Notes: generated by a model not told the origin, from the sequence alone. 64,000 bases of DNA from Planctomycetota bacterium (GCA_016872645.1 VGZH01000002.1:1-64000); one strand, 5' to 3'. Positions 43,110 to 54,081 are shown, numbered from the stretch's first letter. Translations and numbers: made by a program.

Positions 43110-46100
43110 ATGACGTTGGCGAATAGGGCATTGGGCTGTGGACTGAGTCTGGTACTCGTCGGTTGCGGAGGAGATCAGCCGCCACCCGCACCGCCACCTG
43201 TCATCGTGCCGGTCGCTCGGCCCGAGGCTCTGCCCGCGAAGAAGGAACCGGAAGCGACAGCCCCGGAGATTGCCAAAAGGCAAACGGAGATCGAAGCCGC
43301 TGCGGCGAATGCTTTGCGAGATTTCGGCGCCGCCGTGCAACTGAACGAATCCGGTCAGGTCGTTCACGTCAACTTGCTGAATCATCCGCGCGGCAACGAC
43401 GAGGCTCTGGAACCGCTGCGCTCGCTGAAGAGCGTGATCGCCATCGACCTGCGCGGAACCAAGATTACCGATGCCGGTTTGTCGGTGATCGGCGGACTGA
43501 CATCGCTCGAAGAATTATATCTCGGCGAAACTTCGATCACCGATGCGGGATTGTCCAAACTGAAATCGCTCGCCGCACTGCGAGTCCTCAATCTGGTGCA
43601 TACAAAAATCTCAGACGCTGGGCTGACGCAGTTGTGCGGCGAACTGAAGCAGCTCAAAGCGGTCAATCTGCTGAAGACCGAAATCACGGATGCCGGCATC
43701 CGCGGATTGAAAAGTCTGACAGACCTGGAAGTGCTCACGCTGCCACCGGCGGCGACGGACGCCGCGATGACGGTCGCGGCCGAGTTGCCAAAGCTCCGCG
43801 TGCTCTGGGCTGTTGAGTCGCAAATCACGGACGAGGGACTGCTGCAGTTGTCGCTGCTGAATTCACTCCGTGAATTGGAACTCTCGCAAACTGCGGTTTC
43901 GATCGATGGTGTGCTGAATCTGGCTCAACGACGGAAAGAAACGTCGATCGCGTTCACCAAAGGGCTCTGGAGCGGTGGCGTGCTGACGCTCAGTCCCGCA
44001 GCCTCCGATGGCGACATGCCGGTTCTCGGCCAGCACGCCGAATTGACGGCTGTCAGTTTGCAGGCCACACCCGTCACCGACGCAGGATTGGCTCCGCTCC
44101 GCAGTTTATTGAGACTGGAGTCGCTTGCGTTGCCGCCAACCGGGACCGATGCGGCGCTCGAACACCTCTACGGACTGCACGAGTTGCGGAACCTGACCCT
44201 GGCCGGCGCGGCGATCACCGATGCGGGACTCGCAAAATTGGAATCGTTGCCGAAACTGCAATCGCTCAGCCTGATTCGCACGCGAGTCGGTGATCGCGGG
44301 ATGAACTCGATCGCCAAGCTCGCGGAAATGAAGTCGCTGTGGCTCGATCAAACCGGCATCGGCGATGCGGGACTGAAGTCGCTGATTGGGCTGAAGCAGC
44401 TGGAATTGCTGAGCCTGCGAGAAACGGCTGTCACCGACGAGGGCCTGTCGTTGCTGAGCGGCCTGTCGAACCTTAAGGGACTGTCGTTGGCTTGGACTCG
44501 AGTGGGCAATGCCGCACTTGATCCGCTCAAAGAACTGAAACAACTCGAGCAGTTAGATTTGATCGGTACGCAGGTCAGCGCGGCGCAGGCTGCGGAGTTG
44601 AAGCAAGCGCTGCCCAAATGTGAGATTTCGTACCCGACCGACCCACTGCTGATCGCTCTGGCCGAAGCACGTGGGGACATGCAGGCCGCGCTCAACGCGG
44701 TCGGACAAGTAAAGCTCGACGACAAACAGCAGGTGCGAGCAATCAATATTCAGCACCCCCTTTTTGAAGATGCGGGTCTGGAGCAACTCGCGACGCTCAC
44801 GTCACTGCAAAAGCTCAGTCTGTTGCAGACGAAAGTGACCGATGCGGGATTGAAGCACCTGCGCGCCCTGCCGGACTTGCAGGAACTCTGGCTGGATGGC
44901 ACGACCGTCAGCGACGCGGGGTTGGAAGAGCTGTTTAGGTTCAAGAATCTGAAGACTCTGTACGTTCGCCAGACGCGCGTGACGACAGCCGGAGCGTTGC
45001 GACTGTCGGCCACGCTGCCGAATGTCGATGTCGCGTTCACGCAGGGGTCTCGCGATGCGACCGGAGTGACGCTGCTGGGGGGAGTGCAAGATGGCGACTT
45101 GGCGGCGCTCAGCCAAGTCCCGAAGCTGGTGGCGTTGCGAGTCTACGACGCTCCGATCAGCGACGCCGGTTTGGAATACATCGCCGCGCTGTCGGAATTG
45201 CAGCGACTGACTATCAACGGCGGAAAGTTCTCCGCGGGCGGAATAAAGTTGCTCACGGGACTGAAGAAACTGTTGATTCTGGACTTAAATCGTTCGCCGG
45301 TCGGAGACGACGGATTAAAACAGATCGCCGAGATGTCGCCGTTGCAAGAACTTTATCTCGCGCAAACGAACGTCACGAATGAAGGCGTGTCGTCACTCAA
45401 GACGCTGGCCAATTTGACAGTGCTGGGGTTGTCGAATACCAAATCGACGGGCGCTGCGATCGAGAAACTGGTGGGGTTGAAGAAGCTCACGGTTCTTAAC
45501 CTGACGAACACCGTGCTCACAGACAATCAGTTGGTGAAGATCGCACCGCAGATGAAACAGCTCAAGCGGCTGGGACTGCGCGGCACACAAGTCTCCGGAC
45601 AAGGCTTGAAGGCTTTGAAAGATCTCACTCAATTGGAAGTGCTGTGGTTGGACAACACTTCGGTCAACGGACCGGCGTTGCTGAATCTCAAACCGCTGAC
45701 GAATCTCACGGAATTGGACCTCAGCGACTGCAAACAAGTGGGCACCGGCTTGGAACACTTGCTTGGCCTGACCAAGCTCAAAAAGCTGCGGCTGAATGGC
45801 GTGCATCTGCCACAAAAGGACCTCGACCGCCTGCGCAAGGCACTGCCAGGTTGCGAGATCGCTTACTCGGCGGACCCGCTCATCAAGGCGCTTGCCGAGC
45901 AACAAAACGACATCGCCAAAGCATTGCCGACCTTTGTCGAGACCGAGATTAACGACAAGGGTGAGGTCATCTCGATCAACTTCGAGCAGACTGAAATTAC
46001 GAATGTCGGCCTGGAAACGCTGAAGAGCGAGAAGACGATTCGCCACCTCGACTTGTCGGGCTGCAACGTCACGGACGCGGGAATCGAGCACCTCGCAGCG

Positions 46101-46565
46101 CTGACGAACCTCGAATCGTTAAACCTCAATGGAACGGCGATCAGCGACAAGGCTCTCACGTCGCTGGCTGGGCTGACGAATCTCCAATCGCTGTACCTCG
46201 ACGACACACCGATCGGTGATCATGGACTGGAACAACTCAAGAAACTGTCGCACCTGCAACGACTGGGACTGAGTGGCACGAAGATCACCGATGCCGGAAT
46301 GCTGTTGCTGGTGAATTGGAAAGATCTGCGAGTACTCGACCTGACCAAGACGTCGATCACCAACAGCGGCCTGCTCAACTTGAAAGCACTGCCGCAATTG
46401 AAAAGCCTCGCCCTGCGCGAAACGCACATCGGCGACACCGGGCTGGAACACGTTGCCGCGTTGACTCGCCTCGAAACGCTGTGGCTGGATAACACTCGCG
46501 TCACTAAGGAAGGGGCAGGCAGGCTGCTCATCGCACTCCCCAAGTGCCGAATCTACGGCCCGTGA
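43110..46565 (+). CDS. Giant leucine-rich-repeat lipoprotein
   Basis: 1151 residues, exported; a lipobox LVGC lies at about residues 17-20 after MTLANRALGCGLSL, then a Pro-rich linker. The rest is LRR of the ITDAGL...L..L..LXL..T type, in three arrays. Arrays 1 and 2 end with a similar linker (LPKCEISYPTDPL near 500, LPGCEIAYSADPL near 911), and the protein ends LPKCRIYGP. Each linker is followed by a helical stretch (ALAEARGDMQAAL / ALAEQQNDIAKAL). Within arrays 1 and 2 there is one more matching break (AFTKG near 279, AFTQG near 639). This points to internal duplication. ATG 43110 has AAGGGG 8 bp upstream; a start at 43080 would hide the signal peptide. Likely a surface interaction protein. 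Confidence 0.88.
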   Translation: MTLANRALGCGLSLVLVGCGGDQPPPAPPPVIVPVARPEALPAKKEPEATAPEIAKRQTEIEAAAANALRDFGAAVQLNESGQVVHVNLLNHPRGNDEALEPLRSLKSVIAIDLRGTKITDAGLSVIGGLTSLEELYLGETSITDAGLSKLKSLAALRVLNLVHTKISDAGLTQLCGELKQLKAVNLLKTEITDAGIRGLKSLTDLEVLTLPPAATDAAMTVAAELPKLRVLWAVESQITDEGLLQLSLLNSLRELELSQTAVSIDGVLNLAQRRKETSIAFTKGLWSGGVLTLSPAASDGDMPVLGQHAELTAVSLQATPVTDAGLAPLRSLLRLESLALPPTGTDAALEHLYGLHELRNLTLAGAAITDAGLAKLESLPKLQSLSLIRTRVGDRGMNSIAKLAEMKSLWLDQTGIGDAGLKSLIGLKQLELLSLRETAVTDEGLSLLSGLSNLKGLSLAWTRVGNAALDPLKELKQLEQLDLIGTQVSAAQAAELKQALPKCEISYPTDPLLIALAEARGDMQAALNAVGQVKLDDKQQVRAINIQHPLFEDAGLEQLATLTSLQKLSLLQTKVTDAGLKHLRALPDLQELWLDGTTVSDAGLEELFRFKNLKTLYVRQTRVTTAGALRLSATLPNVDVAFTQGSRDATGVTLLGGVQDGDLAALSQVPKLVALRVYDAPISDAGLEYIAALSELQRLTINGGKFSAGGIKLLTGLKKLLILDLNRSPVGDDGLKQIAEMSPLQELYLAQTNVTNEGVSSLKTLANLTVLGLSNTKSTGAAIEKLVGLKKLTVLNLTNTVLTDNQLVKIAPQMKQLKRLGLRGTQVSGQGLKALKDLTQLEVLWLDNTSVNGPALLNLKPLTNLTELDLSDCKQVGTGLEHLLGLTKLKKLRLNGVHLPQKDLDRLRKALPGCEIAYSADPLIKALAEQQNDIAKALPTFVETEINDKGEVISINFEQTEITNVGLETLKSEKTIRHLDLSGCNVTDAGIEHLAALTNLESLNLNGTAISDKALTSLAGLTNLQSLYLDDTPIGDHGLEQLKKLSHLQRLGLSGTKITDAGMLLLVNWKDLRVLDLTKTSITNSGLLNLKALPQLKSLALRETHIGDTGLEHVAALTRLETLWLDNTRVTKEGAGRLLIALPKCRIYGP

Positions 46566-46599
46566 TCGTCACTCTTCGAACCGGCCGCCCGTAGGAAAC

Positions 46600-47756
46600 T
46601 GAATCTATTTTTCCCTGCGATGCCGCCGTTTGAAACGAACCAACGATAAACACTGCCGCACTTCCAGAATGAAATCGGAGCGATTGGGGGATTCGATTTC
46701 TGTTGAGACACTCAAGGCAATAGGTCGCTCCAATCAGCGAGCCAATTCCGAGGATCGACAACAGGTACTCGCCGGAAAAGTATTCGAAGGCAGCGAATCC
46801 CGCACGAATCCACCCGCATGAGACCGCAGCGCGACTTGATGCCAGTCGATCCACAAACGCCCCGACAAGTAAAGCCATGCCTGGATAGCCGGGTGTGACC
46901 TAGCTTGGGAGTTTTGTGCTAGCCAAGGAAAACAACACGATGCGGACCGCGATCCAGCAAATCGCAAGAACAACTCCAGAGAGTTAAGAGTGCTCCTTTT
47001 GAAGATGTCTTCGCACATCAAGCAATGATGGGGTCAGGAAGAGGCTCCAGGGGAAGCACCCCAGTGCAACAGCCACAATTTAGTAGACCAGAGACGGTCC
47101 TGAGTGGCCCTCCATCTCTGAATTGGCTCGGCCAAGGTTGTGCTCCAAAAAGAATCCCCGCAGCCATTCTCTCCGTGTCTGATACCCCACCACTAGGTAC
47201 CACGACTTTGCCACTGCCAGCGAGAGGGTGGTTCCGCTCAAGGGACGCATGCTCCACACCGTCTCGAGAAAATGTCTCGAGAGTGAACCAGGAACCCATA
47301 AATCGCACGACTCGAAAACGTGCCCCAACCTCGGAAGGGATTGCTGCGTCCACTTCTCCGCTTGATGCTGGCCCGGATGCTTCTGCACGGCGCGCCACAA
47401 GCAGAAACATTCCGAGGATTGTCATCGGTAGCAGGAACCTGACCGGTCCTTTTGCCAGGATGACAAATCCGAGCGTCAGATAAAACAGCGTGATCGTGAG
47501 ACCCTTCGTCGGGAACCACGCGGAAAGTCCGGGGCGATGTCGGTGGTTGGCACCCCTGAGAACGTTGACTTGTTGTCGCTTGCGACCACGGTGGACCGAA
47601 CGAAAACGGTGATGCCCAGGGTCATGAAAAAGATCTAACCAGCGTCGGGTGCTGCAACTCGTCTTCGTCCCACAGCTTCGTGCCGCCAAGATTGCCAACG
47701 AAAACCAGCCCGGCCAATGCGAGGATCAGGGTCCATTCACGAACTTTGACCGACAT
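46600..47756 (-). pseudogene. Decayed GT39/ArnT-like glycosyltransferase gene
   Basis: The 5' end (47756 down) encodes MSVKVREWTLILALAGLVFV then LGGTKLWDEDE, the typical first helix and catalytic loop of ArnT/PMT-like dolichyl- or undecaprenyl-phosphate sugar transferases. After about 44 residues the frame stops; matching sequence continues in another frame (FYLTLGFVILAKGPVRFLLP near 47500, a membrane helix with the family's TKGP-like turn). A later frame near 46800-46880 has YFSGEYLLSILGIGSLIGA, which fits the C-terminal helices. At least two frame changes and internal stops make it non-functional. Its neighbour upstream on the same strand is a GT2 enzyme that would supply its lipid-linked sugar. 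The end coordinates are approximate. Confidence 0.65.
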
Positions 47757-47998
47757 CCGTATCTCCTGCAGAACGAATGTCGCTCGCTCTGCAAGCAATT
47801 GAATCGACAATGCCAATCCATCGAATCAAAAGTCTCCAGGAGCCTTCCGAGGGTCGCAATGGAGTTCGTGGAATCTATTCCGGAAGCTGCTCTTCGTCCT
47901 GGCCTAAGTTGGTCATGCACCCTAATCGTAGAGTGAACTCAACAGCTCGCCGTAGGACAGAACCGGAATGGGATACAAATTACAATCACATCAGCTCA
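47757..47998. other. Gap of about 240 bases between GT2 and GT39-like genes
   Basis: No gene or repeat recognised. Frames on the plus strand run antisense into the GT2 gene and lack family motifs. Confidence 0.4.
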
Positions 47999-48982
47999 CT
48001 AATCTGCTCTATCGGATCGGCCGGCTTGCTCGCTGATGCTGAACGTGGCTTGCTGGCGAACGGTGTTGGACACGATCAGTTCAGCGAGCAGTCCCAGCGA
48101 CAGGCTTTGCCCGCCGAGCAACGTGGCCGCGACCGAGTACGCCAGCAGCGGCCTGGAGCCAATCGGCGAAACCGTGATCAACGGCGTGCCGCCCCACAGC
48201 GGGGGCAGGTTCATCAGCAGCCAGAGCACGGCGAGATAGCCCAGGCCCAAGAACCCAACGCCAAGAAAGCTCAGTCCGATCGCGCCCAGCATGTGCTGCG
48301 GTCGCTGACCGAAGCCGGTCAAGAATTTGACGGTCAGCAGGTCGAGGAAACCTCGGAGGAATCTTCGCACACCGTACTTCGAATGTCCGAATTGGCGTTC
48401 GCGATGATGCACGGCGATCTCGGTGACGCGAAAACCTCTGGCATGCGCGAGCACTGGAATGAACCGGTGTAGCTCGCCGTAGATCGAGATCTCGCGAGCA
48501 ACCTCCGCTCTGAACAGCTTGAGGCCGCAGTTGTGATCGTGCAGTTTCAAACCAGTGAGCCGACTGATCATCACGTTGAACACTCGGCTGGGAAAAACTT
48601 TGTGCCACGGGTCGAGCCGCCGTTGTTTCCAGCCATTCACGACGTCGTAGCCATCGTTGAGCTTGCTCAGGAAGTTCGGAATCTCCGCCGGATCGTCTTG
48701 TAAGTCGGCGTCCATCATAAGCACGAGATCGCCCTTCGCAGCCCGCATCCCTGCGGTCAGCGCAGCAGCTTTGCCGAAGTTTCGTCGCAGGCGAATCCCG
48801 GAGACTCGCTGGTCTTGATCCGACAATTGTCGAATCGCTTCCCAACTGCCATCGTGCGAGCCGTCGTCCACGAAGATCACTTCGTAAGCGATACCGTGCC
48901 GTTCACCGGATCGAACGATTTCCGACAGCAACTGTGGCAAGCTCTCGTGCTCATTCAGCACTGGCACGATGATCGACAACAT
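47999..48982 (-). CDS. GT2 polyprenyl-phosphate glycosyltransferase (DPM1/GtrB/ArnC-like)
   Basis: Transfers a sugar from a nucleotide donor to polyprenyl phosphate at the inner membrane. 327 residues: GT2 domain with [24 protein letters not shown], the DxD in [10 protein letters not shown] and [13 protein letters not shown], followed by two hydrophobic helices (about 230-255 and 270-300) typical for GtrB/ArnC. The product would feed an ArnT/PMT-type transferase, and such a gene lies downstream but is decayed. An intact GT elsewhere may use it. Confidence 0.9.
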   Translation of the reverse strand: MLSIIVPVLNEHESLPQLLSEIVRSGERHGIAYEVIFVDDGSHDGSWEAIRQLSDQDQRVSGIRLRRNFGKAAALTAGMRAAKGDLVLMMDADLQDDPAEIPNFLSKLNDGYDVVNGWKQRRLDPWHKVFPSRVFNVMISRLTGLKLHDHNCGLKLFRAEVAREISIYGELHRFIPVLAHARGFRVTEIAVHHRERQFGHSKYGVRRFLRGFLDLLTVKFLTGFGQRPQHMLGAIGLSFLGVGFLGLGYLAVLWLLMNLPPLWGGTPLITVSPIGSRPLLAYSVAATLLGGQSLSLGLLAELIVSNTVRQQATFSISEQAGRSDRAD

Positions 48983-49518
48983 TCGTCCGTCCGTTCGTGT
49001 AGGCCAGGTTTTCCAGACTGACCCGAATTGGCAAATCGCTTCGTTCGCGGATCGGGTCAGCCCGGAAAGGCTGATCGACTTCGGGCATTAAGTTTCGAGG
49101 TTTGAGATTTGAGTTTCAACGCCGGCCGCCAGAGACGTTGTAGTTGTCGCTCTTCTTTTCGGTGAGAGTGCCGATCGTTATTCGGCCCCTCATCTGACCT
49201 TAGGGCACCTTCTCGCAGGGGGAGACGGACTTTGTTCGGTCGTCGTTGTCGATCGGGGGCTGCCGCAACTTGAGTCGTTCTCGCGGCATTGCGATCTGTT
49301 CAACGAAACGCCGCTCAAACTGCTCGAAACACGGCAATTAGCCGTTGCAACGGTCGTGAAATCGAGGGGGTCGGAAGTCGTCGAATTCTTCTGGCTCGCG
49401 GTTGGACACGCTCGTAATTTGGTGGAATGGTCTAGCGGGTCATTCTCTGCGCGGGCGGAGCGTGGCTCGGTTTGTCGCGCGACACAGATCGTTCCCCTCA
49501 CATGCAAGGCTCCGCAAG
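48983..49518. other. Gene-free stretch of about 535 bases before the RTX gene
   Basis: Divergent promoter region of the GT2 and RTX genes. Several open frames exist but none has a ribosome-binding site or family motif. No inverted-repeat cassette like those elsewhere in the window was seen. Confidence 0.4.
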
Positions 49519-52059
49519 ATGAAATTCTCAAGCTGGTTGGACGCGGTTCGTTCAGCGAGGACGTTTGGTCGTTTGGCTCGTTCCCGTGCGACTCGCCAGA
49601 GTCATTCGGCGGATGTGCAGATCGCTGAGACGTTGGAAACTCGCGCAGTGCCGACCGTCACGGTTTTGTCAGTGGGGAGCTCCGGAGCGACTTCGCTGTT
49701 TATTTCGTCCGACAGCGGCGATGCGATCACTGTGCGAGTGAATTCGACTTTGGTCGAAGTGCTGGCCAACGGGACACCCGTCGCGTCGGCTCCGGCCGTG
49801 CTTGCCTCCGACGTATCACAATTGGATGTGCAGGGCGGCGACGGCAACAATGTCATTGACCTGACAGGCGTTTCGTCGAGCGAGTTTTCCGCTCTGCAAG
49901 GCATCACGATTAACGGCGGAGATGGCAACGATTCCATCCTGGGCAGCGATAGTTTCGATGATCTGATTTATGGCGGCAACGGCAACGATACCGTCAGCGG
50001 CGGAGTCGGAAATGACACGGTTGCCGGCAACGATGGCAATGATTCGATCCTCGGCGGCGAGGGAGACGATTCGCTCGGATCAACGAGTGCATCGACTCGT
50101 GAAGACGGCAACGACACGCTCGACGGAGGCAACGGCAACGACACGCTCGGCGCGGGGAGCGGCACCGACAGTTTGATTGGCGGAGCAGGTGATGACAGCT
50201 TGTTCGGTGGATCAGGCAACGATCGACTGCTCGGCAATGACGGTAACGACACCATGAACGGCGAGTCGGGCAACGATTCGATGTCTGGCTCGACCGGCGA
50301 TGATTCGATGCTCGGCGGCGATGGCAATGACACGGTGGATGGCGAGGATGGACTCGACACAATCAACGGGCAGGCTGGCAACGATTCGCTGATTGGCGGC
50401 AACGATGTGGACAGCCTCATCGGAGATGCCGGCAATGACACGCTCACAGGCGACGCAGGCAACGACACGCTCAACGGCGGACTCGGCAACGATTCGCTAC
50501 TGGGAGTTGATGGCGATGACCTCCTGCTGGGTGGAAACGATCGGGACACATTGAATGGCGGAGTTGGCAACGACAGTCTCAGTGGCGATGCCGGAAACGA
50601 TTCACTGACGGATTCGTCAGGCAACGACACACTGAACGGCGGAGCGGACAACGATATCGTCACGACCGCCGGCTCACCGACGGTTGGCGGAACGGGAGAG
50701 GACGACGTCCTGCTGGGTGGAGCCGGTAACGACACCATGACGGGGGGCGGGGGAAATGACTCCCTGGATGGCAGCTTCGGCAATGACGTGCTGAATGGCG
50801 GTGACAGCAACGACACGCTGCTCGGCAACGGAGGAAACGATTCGCTCAACGGTGGAACGGGGGTGGACTCGCTCGATGGTGGCGCCGGCAACGACACAAT
50901 CAATAGCGGTACGGGAGACGATGTTCTGACGTGGATGGCGTCGAACGGCAGTGATACGTTCCAGAACGGTGGCGGATTCGATTCGGTCAATGTCGTCGGT
51001 TCAGATGCCAACGATACCTACACCGTCGCGAAGGCGAGTTCGGTGATGCGAATCACGAATAGTGGCCAGAGCCTGACGCTCGACCGCACGATCACCGGCG
51101 TGACGATCAATGCTGGTCTCGGCAACGACACGATCAACATCACGACGCTGTCGGGAATCTCGCCAATGCTGCTTTTGATCGACGGCGGCGACGACAACGA
51201 CAACATCAACGCAAACGGAGTCTCTCTGGGTAGCGTGCTCTTGCGAGCTTCCGGCGGACTCGGGGACGACACGATCACTGGCTCGGCGAACAACGATTAC
51301 CTGGACGGCGGTGATGGCGAGGACCGGATTACAGCCAACGGTGGTAATGACACTTTGGTCGGCGGACTCGGCAACGACAGCCTCTCGGGTGGAGTCGGAA
51401 ACGACTTTATTACCGCTGGCGACGGCGATGACACGATCACTGGCGAAGCGGGTAACGATATTCTCAATGGAAACGGGGACAGTGACTCGCTGGACGGCGG
51501 CGACGGCAATGACACCGTACTTGGCGGAACCGGTGATGATTCGCTCGTGGGTGGCACCGGTGTGGATGTCGTGCGCGGCGAGCTCGGATCCGATGTGATC
51601 AGCGGAGGCAACGGCAACGATCTGCTCGAAGGGAATGACGGCGACGACACCGTGGCTGGCGAGGGCGGCAACGATCTGATTCGGGGCGGTGACGGCAACG
51701 ACAGTCTGGATGGCGGGGCAGGCAACGACACGCTGGTGGCAGGTGACGGGGACGATACAGCGACCGGTGGCGATGGCGACGACGGGATCAATGGCGGCGA
51801 TGGCGATGACTCGCTCAACGGAATGAGCGGCAACGACACGATTATCGGCGAGGATGGCAACGACACGCTGCTCGGTGGATCCGGCAATGATACTTGCCTC
51901 GGCGGCGAAGGTGACGACATAGTCGTCGGCCAAGGCAATCCTGACACGTTGCAGGGTGGCGGCGACAGCGGTGATATGATCGTGTCCGATGACCTATCCG
52001 AGATTGACGAAGCATTCGTGCTTTCGTCTGATGTGCTTGGCCGATTGGAAGCGACATAA
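49519..52059 (+). CDS. Calcium-binding RTX-repeat exported protein
   Basis: 846 residues dominated by GGxGNDxL nonapeptide repeats, which bind Ca2+ as parallel beta-rolls. The N-terminus ([20 protein letters not shown]) is basic and is followed by [13 protein letters not shown], the LE(T/S)R-type signature seen on many exported planctomycete proteins. A first RTX block spans about 130-475; a spacer of about 110 residues without regular repeats ([30 protein letters not shown] near its end) separates it from a second RTX block (about 590-820). The C-terminus ([13 protein letters not shown]) is acidic and could be a type I secretion signal. The start at 49519 is chosen for the LETR domain; a longer frame starts at 49402. 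Confidence 0.92.
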   Translation: MKFSSWLDAVRSARTFGRLARSRATRQSHSADVQIAETLETRAVPTVTVLSVGSSGATSLFISSDSGDAITVRVNSTLVEVLANGTPVASAPAVLASDVSQLDVQGGDGNNVIDLTGVSSSEFSALQGITINGGDGNDSILGSDSFDDLIYGGNGNDTVSGGVGNDTVAGNDGNDSILGGEGDDSLGSTSASTREDGNDTLDGGNGNDTLGAGSGTDSLIGGAGDDSLFGGSGNDRLLGNDGNDTMNGESGNDSMSGSTGDDSMLGGDGNDTVDGEDGLDTINGQAGNDSLIGGNDVDSLIGDAGNDTLTGDAGNDTLNGGLGNDSLLGVDGDDLLLGGNDRDTLNGGVGNDSLSGDAGNDSLTDSSGNDTLNGGADNDIVTTAGSPTVGGTGEDDVLLGGAGNDTMTGGGGNDSLDGSFGNDVLNGGDSNDTLLGNGGNDSLNGGTGVDSLDGGAGNDTINSGTGDDVLTWMASNGSDTFQNGGGFDSVNVVGSDANDTYTVAKASSVMRITNSGQSLTLDRTITGVTINAGLGNDTINITTLSGISPMLLLIDGGDDNDNINANGVSLGSVLLRASGGLGDDTITGSANNDYLDGGDGEDRITANGGNDTLVGGLGNDSLSGGVGNDFITAGDGDDTITGEAGNDILNGNGDSDSLDGGDGNDTVLGGTGDDSLVGGTGVDVVRGELGSDVISGGNGNDLLEGNDGDDTVAGEGGNDLIRGGDGNDSLDGGAGNDTLVAGDGDDTATGGDGDDGINGGDGDDSLNGMSGNDTIIGEDGNDTLLGGSGNDTCLGGEGDDIVVGQGNPDTLQGGGDSGDMIVSDDLSEIDEAFVLSSDVLGRLEAT

Positions 52060-52076
52060 GCCTTCGGACTTTTTCC

Positions 52077-52721
52077 ATGCCCGCGGATGACCTCGATCGA
52101 CTGCTGGTGGCTCAGATTCGCCGCGGCGAGCCGGGGGCATGGGAGGAGTGCATCGCGCGGTTCGAGGGGCGATTGCAGGCATTCGTCGAAAGTCGGCTGG
52201 GAAATCGAACGACCAGTGAGGACGTCGTTCAAGAAACGTTTCTCGGATTTCTCATCAGCTTGCCGAACTACGACGACTCGACGCCGCTCGAAAGTTTTTT
52301 GTTTTCGATCGCGGCTCACAAGCTGACCGACGTGCTGCGTAGAAATGGCCGGCGTCCCGAGTTGGCGTTGTTGCTGGAGGACTCGGGCGGCGGTGCGAAA
52401 GAGCCAGCCGGTTCCGGCCGCGCGGCCTCCAGTCTGTTCCGCAGTGCCGAGCGTCAAACGACTGAGAACGCCGCGCTGGCCGATGCGTTGCAGCGGCTGA
52501 TCTCGCAGTGGTGGGAACGTGGCGAATTCGAACGGCTCAAGTGCATTGAACTGCTCTTCGTCCTCGGCTGGAAGAACAAAGAGGTCGCCGAACACTTGGC
52601 GATCACCGAACAAGATGTCGCCAACCACAAACACTTCGTGGTCGCGAAGCTCCGCGAGTCAGTCGAGAAGTTCCGGCTCGACGCCGATCGCTTGGCGCAA
52701 TTGGGTCTGAGCAATTCGTAG
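52077..52721 (+). CDS. ECF-type RNA polymerase sigma factor
   Basis: Sigma-70 family ECF factor, 214 residues. Region 2: RRGEPGAWEECIARFEGRLQ, SEDVVQETFLGFLISLP (recognition of the -10 element); region 4: LGWKNKEVAEHLAITEQDVANHKHFV. A charged insertion (about 100-135, SGGGAKEPAGSGRA) lies between them, longer than usual. No anti-sigma gene is adjacent. It starts 18 bp after the RTX gene, suggesting that they are transcribed together. Confidence 0.88.
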   Translation: MPADDLDRLLVAQIRRGEPGAWEECIARFEGRLQAFVESRLGNRTTSEDVVQETFLGFLISLPNYDDSTPLESFLFSIAAHKLTDVLRRNGRRPELALLLEDSGGGAKEPAGSGRAASSLFRSAERQTTENAALADALQRLISQWWERGEFERLKCIELLFVLGWKNKEVAEHLAITEQDVANHKHFVVAKLRESVEKFRLDADRLAQLGLSNS

Positions 52722-52729
52722 CGGGAAGC

Positions 52730-53107
52730 TCACGGCTTGCCGGGAGACTTCGTCGCCGATCCGGAACCGTCAGGCCAGGGACCGTCCGCGGTCAGAGACG
52801 TCTTCTTGTCCTTGGGGCACTTTCCCGCTCCCGGAACACGAGTGATCTCGTTGGGAGGCGGGACTGGATACCACTTCTGACAATTCGGACAATACAGAGC
52901 GGGACGCAACGTGAGCTTTCCGGTCGTCGGATGTGCAGCGGGAAACGACACCGCGATGTCATGCACCACTGGTTGCATGGTCGCGGTGTCGATGTAGACC
53001 ATTTTCTTCAGAGCCTTCGCGTCCGGATCAGAATCTCCACACCCTGCGAGGAATCCGATGAACGATACAAGGACAAAGCGTCGTTGAGATCTCGAAAAAG
53101 CAGACAT
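52730..53107 (-). CDS. Small lipoprotein with a zinc-ribbon half motif
   Basis: 125 residues; signal peptide RFVLVSFIGFLAGC ends in the lipobox LAGC, so the mature protein is lipidated and exported. It contains LYCPNCQKWYPVPPP (a CPNC knuckle) and GKCPKDKK, so a metal site with a CxxC and one more Cys is possible. The rest is polar and Pro-rich. ATG 53107 has an AGAGGA site. It lies 78 bp downstream of the prepilin gene on the same strand, thus probably in the riboswitch-controlled unit. No family recognised. Confidence 0.78.
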   Translation of the reverse strand: MSAFSRSQRRFVLVSFIGFLAGCGDSDPDAKALKKMVYIDTATMQPVVHDIAVSFPAAHPTTGKLTLRPALYCPNCQKWYPVPPPNEITRVPGAGKCPKDKKTSLTADGPWPDGSGSATKSPGKP

Positions 53108-53184
53108 ATGGCAATCCTCTTTCGCCGGCAGAGTCGCCAGCGCAACCCCATGGAATTCAGGACAAAACCGCGACCAACCGCCGA

Positions 53185-54081
53185 TCAGCGTCGGTCGTAG
53201 AGCTCGTCTTGAAGCACTGGATTGTCGAGGTTGCCGTTGCTGATGTAGCCCAACTTGCGTTTCTCCATCAGGTCTGCCTGAGTCGGTGAAATCCAACCGG
53301 CGGGGTCGATGCGGAAATGCCGCAACCGTGTCTCCACGTGTCCGTCAAGAAATGCCACGTTGGCCGCCCCATTGTGTCGAAAATGGACCGTCGGATAATT
53401 GTAGCTCGGCGGATCGAGAATCCAGTTCTCGGTGAAGCTGAACGCAGGCGGTGACCAGGAGGTCATGCTGACTTGGGCACTGTCGGCAAACGCGATGGTC
53501 TGCGACAGAACCTTCACGGACGCGAGTTTCCGCGTGGCCGGATTCGCCGACGGCACCGGAGGCCAGTAAAACGGAGGCGGATAATCGATCCCCGAGGATC
53601 GCGACAGATAATAGCCGTTGTACGCGTAGCCGCTTGCTGGACGTCCGAAGCGAACAGACTCCAGATCGGAGAGTCCCAGGTCGGGGCACTGGAACGACTG
53701 GTAGCTGGCCTCCATGAACGGAGCGAGCGGTCCCTTCTTGAACGTGAGCTGCTGGGATGCAATCGGATTGTCGTAGTCCACGGTCCCAAACCAAAACTGG
53801 GCCTTGCCCTGTGCTGCTCCGGCACCCATGAGATTGTTGATCCGCGTCGCGTCCTCGATGACGTACGGGATCATCATGCCGTTGTACGTCTCCGAATAGT
53901 TGTGCAATGAGAGTACCAGTTGCTTCAACGAATTGCGGCACTGCGTAGTCCGAGCGGCTGCACGTGCTTGTTGCACGGCGGGCAAAAGCAGAGCGATCAG
54001 GATCGCGATAATGGCGATGACAACCAGCAACTCAATCAGCGTAAAACCAGAATGACGCGAACGTCCCAACCAGAGCGACAT
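53185..54081 (-). CDS. DUF1559-family prepilin-like protein
   Basis: 298 residues. N-terminal type IV prepilin cleavage site and helix: [20 protein letters not shown] with G|FTLIE. The C-terminal DUF1559 signature, [18 protein letters not shown], is present near residue 245. Members occur in many copies in planctomycetes and form pseudopilins or secreted fibres of unknown purpose. What is special is the leader: a cobalamin riboswitch on the same strand lies about 190 bp upstream. Thus expression should fall when B12 is plentiful (inference). Start 54081 has the typical short charged leader [11 protein letters not shown]. Confidence 0.93.
   Translation of the reverse strand: MSLWLGRSRHSGFTLIELLVVIAIIAILIALLLPAVQQARAAARTTQCRNSLKQLVLSLHNYSETYNGMMIPYVIEDATRINNLMGAGAAQGKAQFWFGTVDYDNPIASQQLTFKKGPLAPFMEASYQSFQCPDLGLSDLESVRFGRPASGYAYNGYYLSRSSGIDYPPPFYWPPVPSANPATRKLASVKVLSQTIAFADSAQVSMTSWSPPAFSFTENWILDPPSYNYPTVHFRHNGAANVAFLDGHVETRLRHFRIDPAGWISPTQADLMEKRKLGYISNGNLDNPVLQDELYDRR

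Noticed and set aside
49402-49518. Earlier start of the RTX gene at 49402.
   Set aside because: The extra 39 residues are Arg/His-rich with no signal character; the ATG at 49519 leads into the LETR-type N-terminus.
49914-51960. Regular short DNA repeats that might look like a CRISPR array or satellite.
   Set aside because: The period of 27 bases corresponds to the nine-residue RTX repeat in a coding frame, and there are no unique spacers.
49968-52634. Long minus-strand frames through the RTX gene (Ser/Pro/Leu-rich).
   Set aside because: They are the antisense of the GGxGND repeats, whose codon pattern keeps other frames open.
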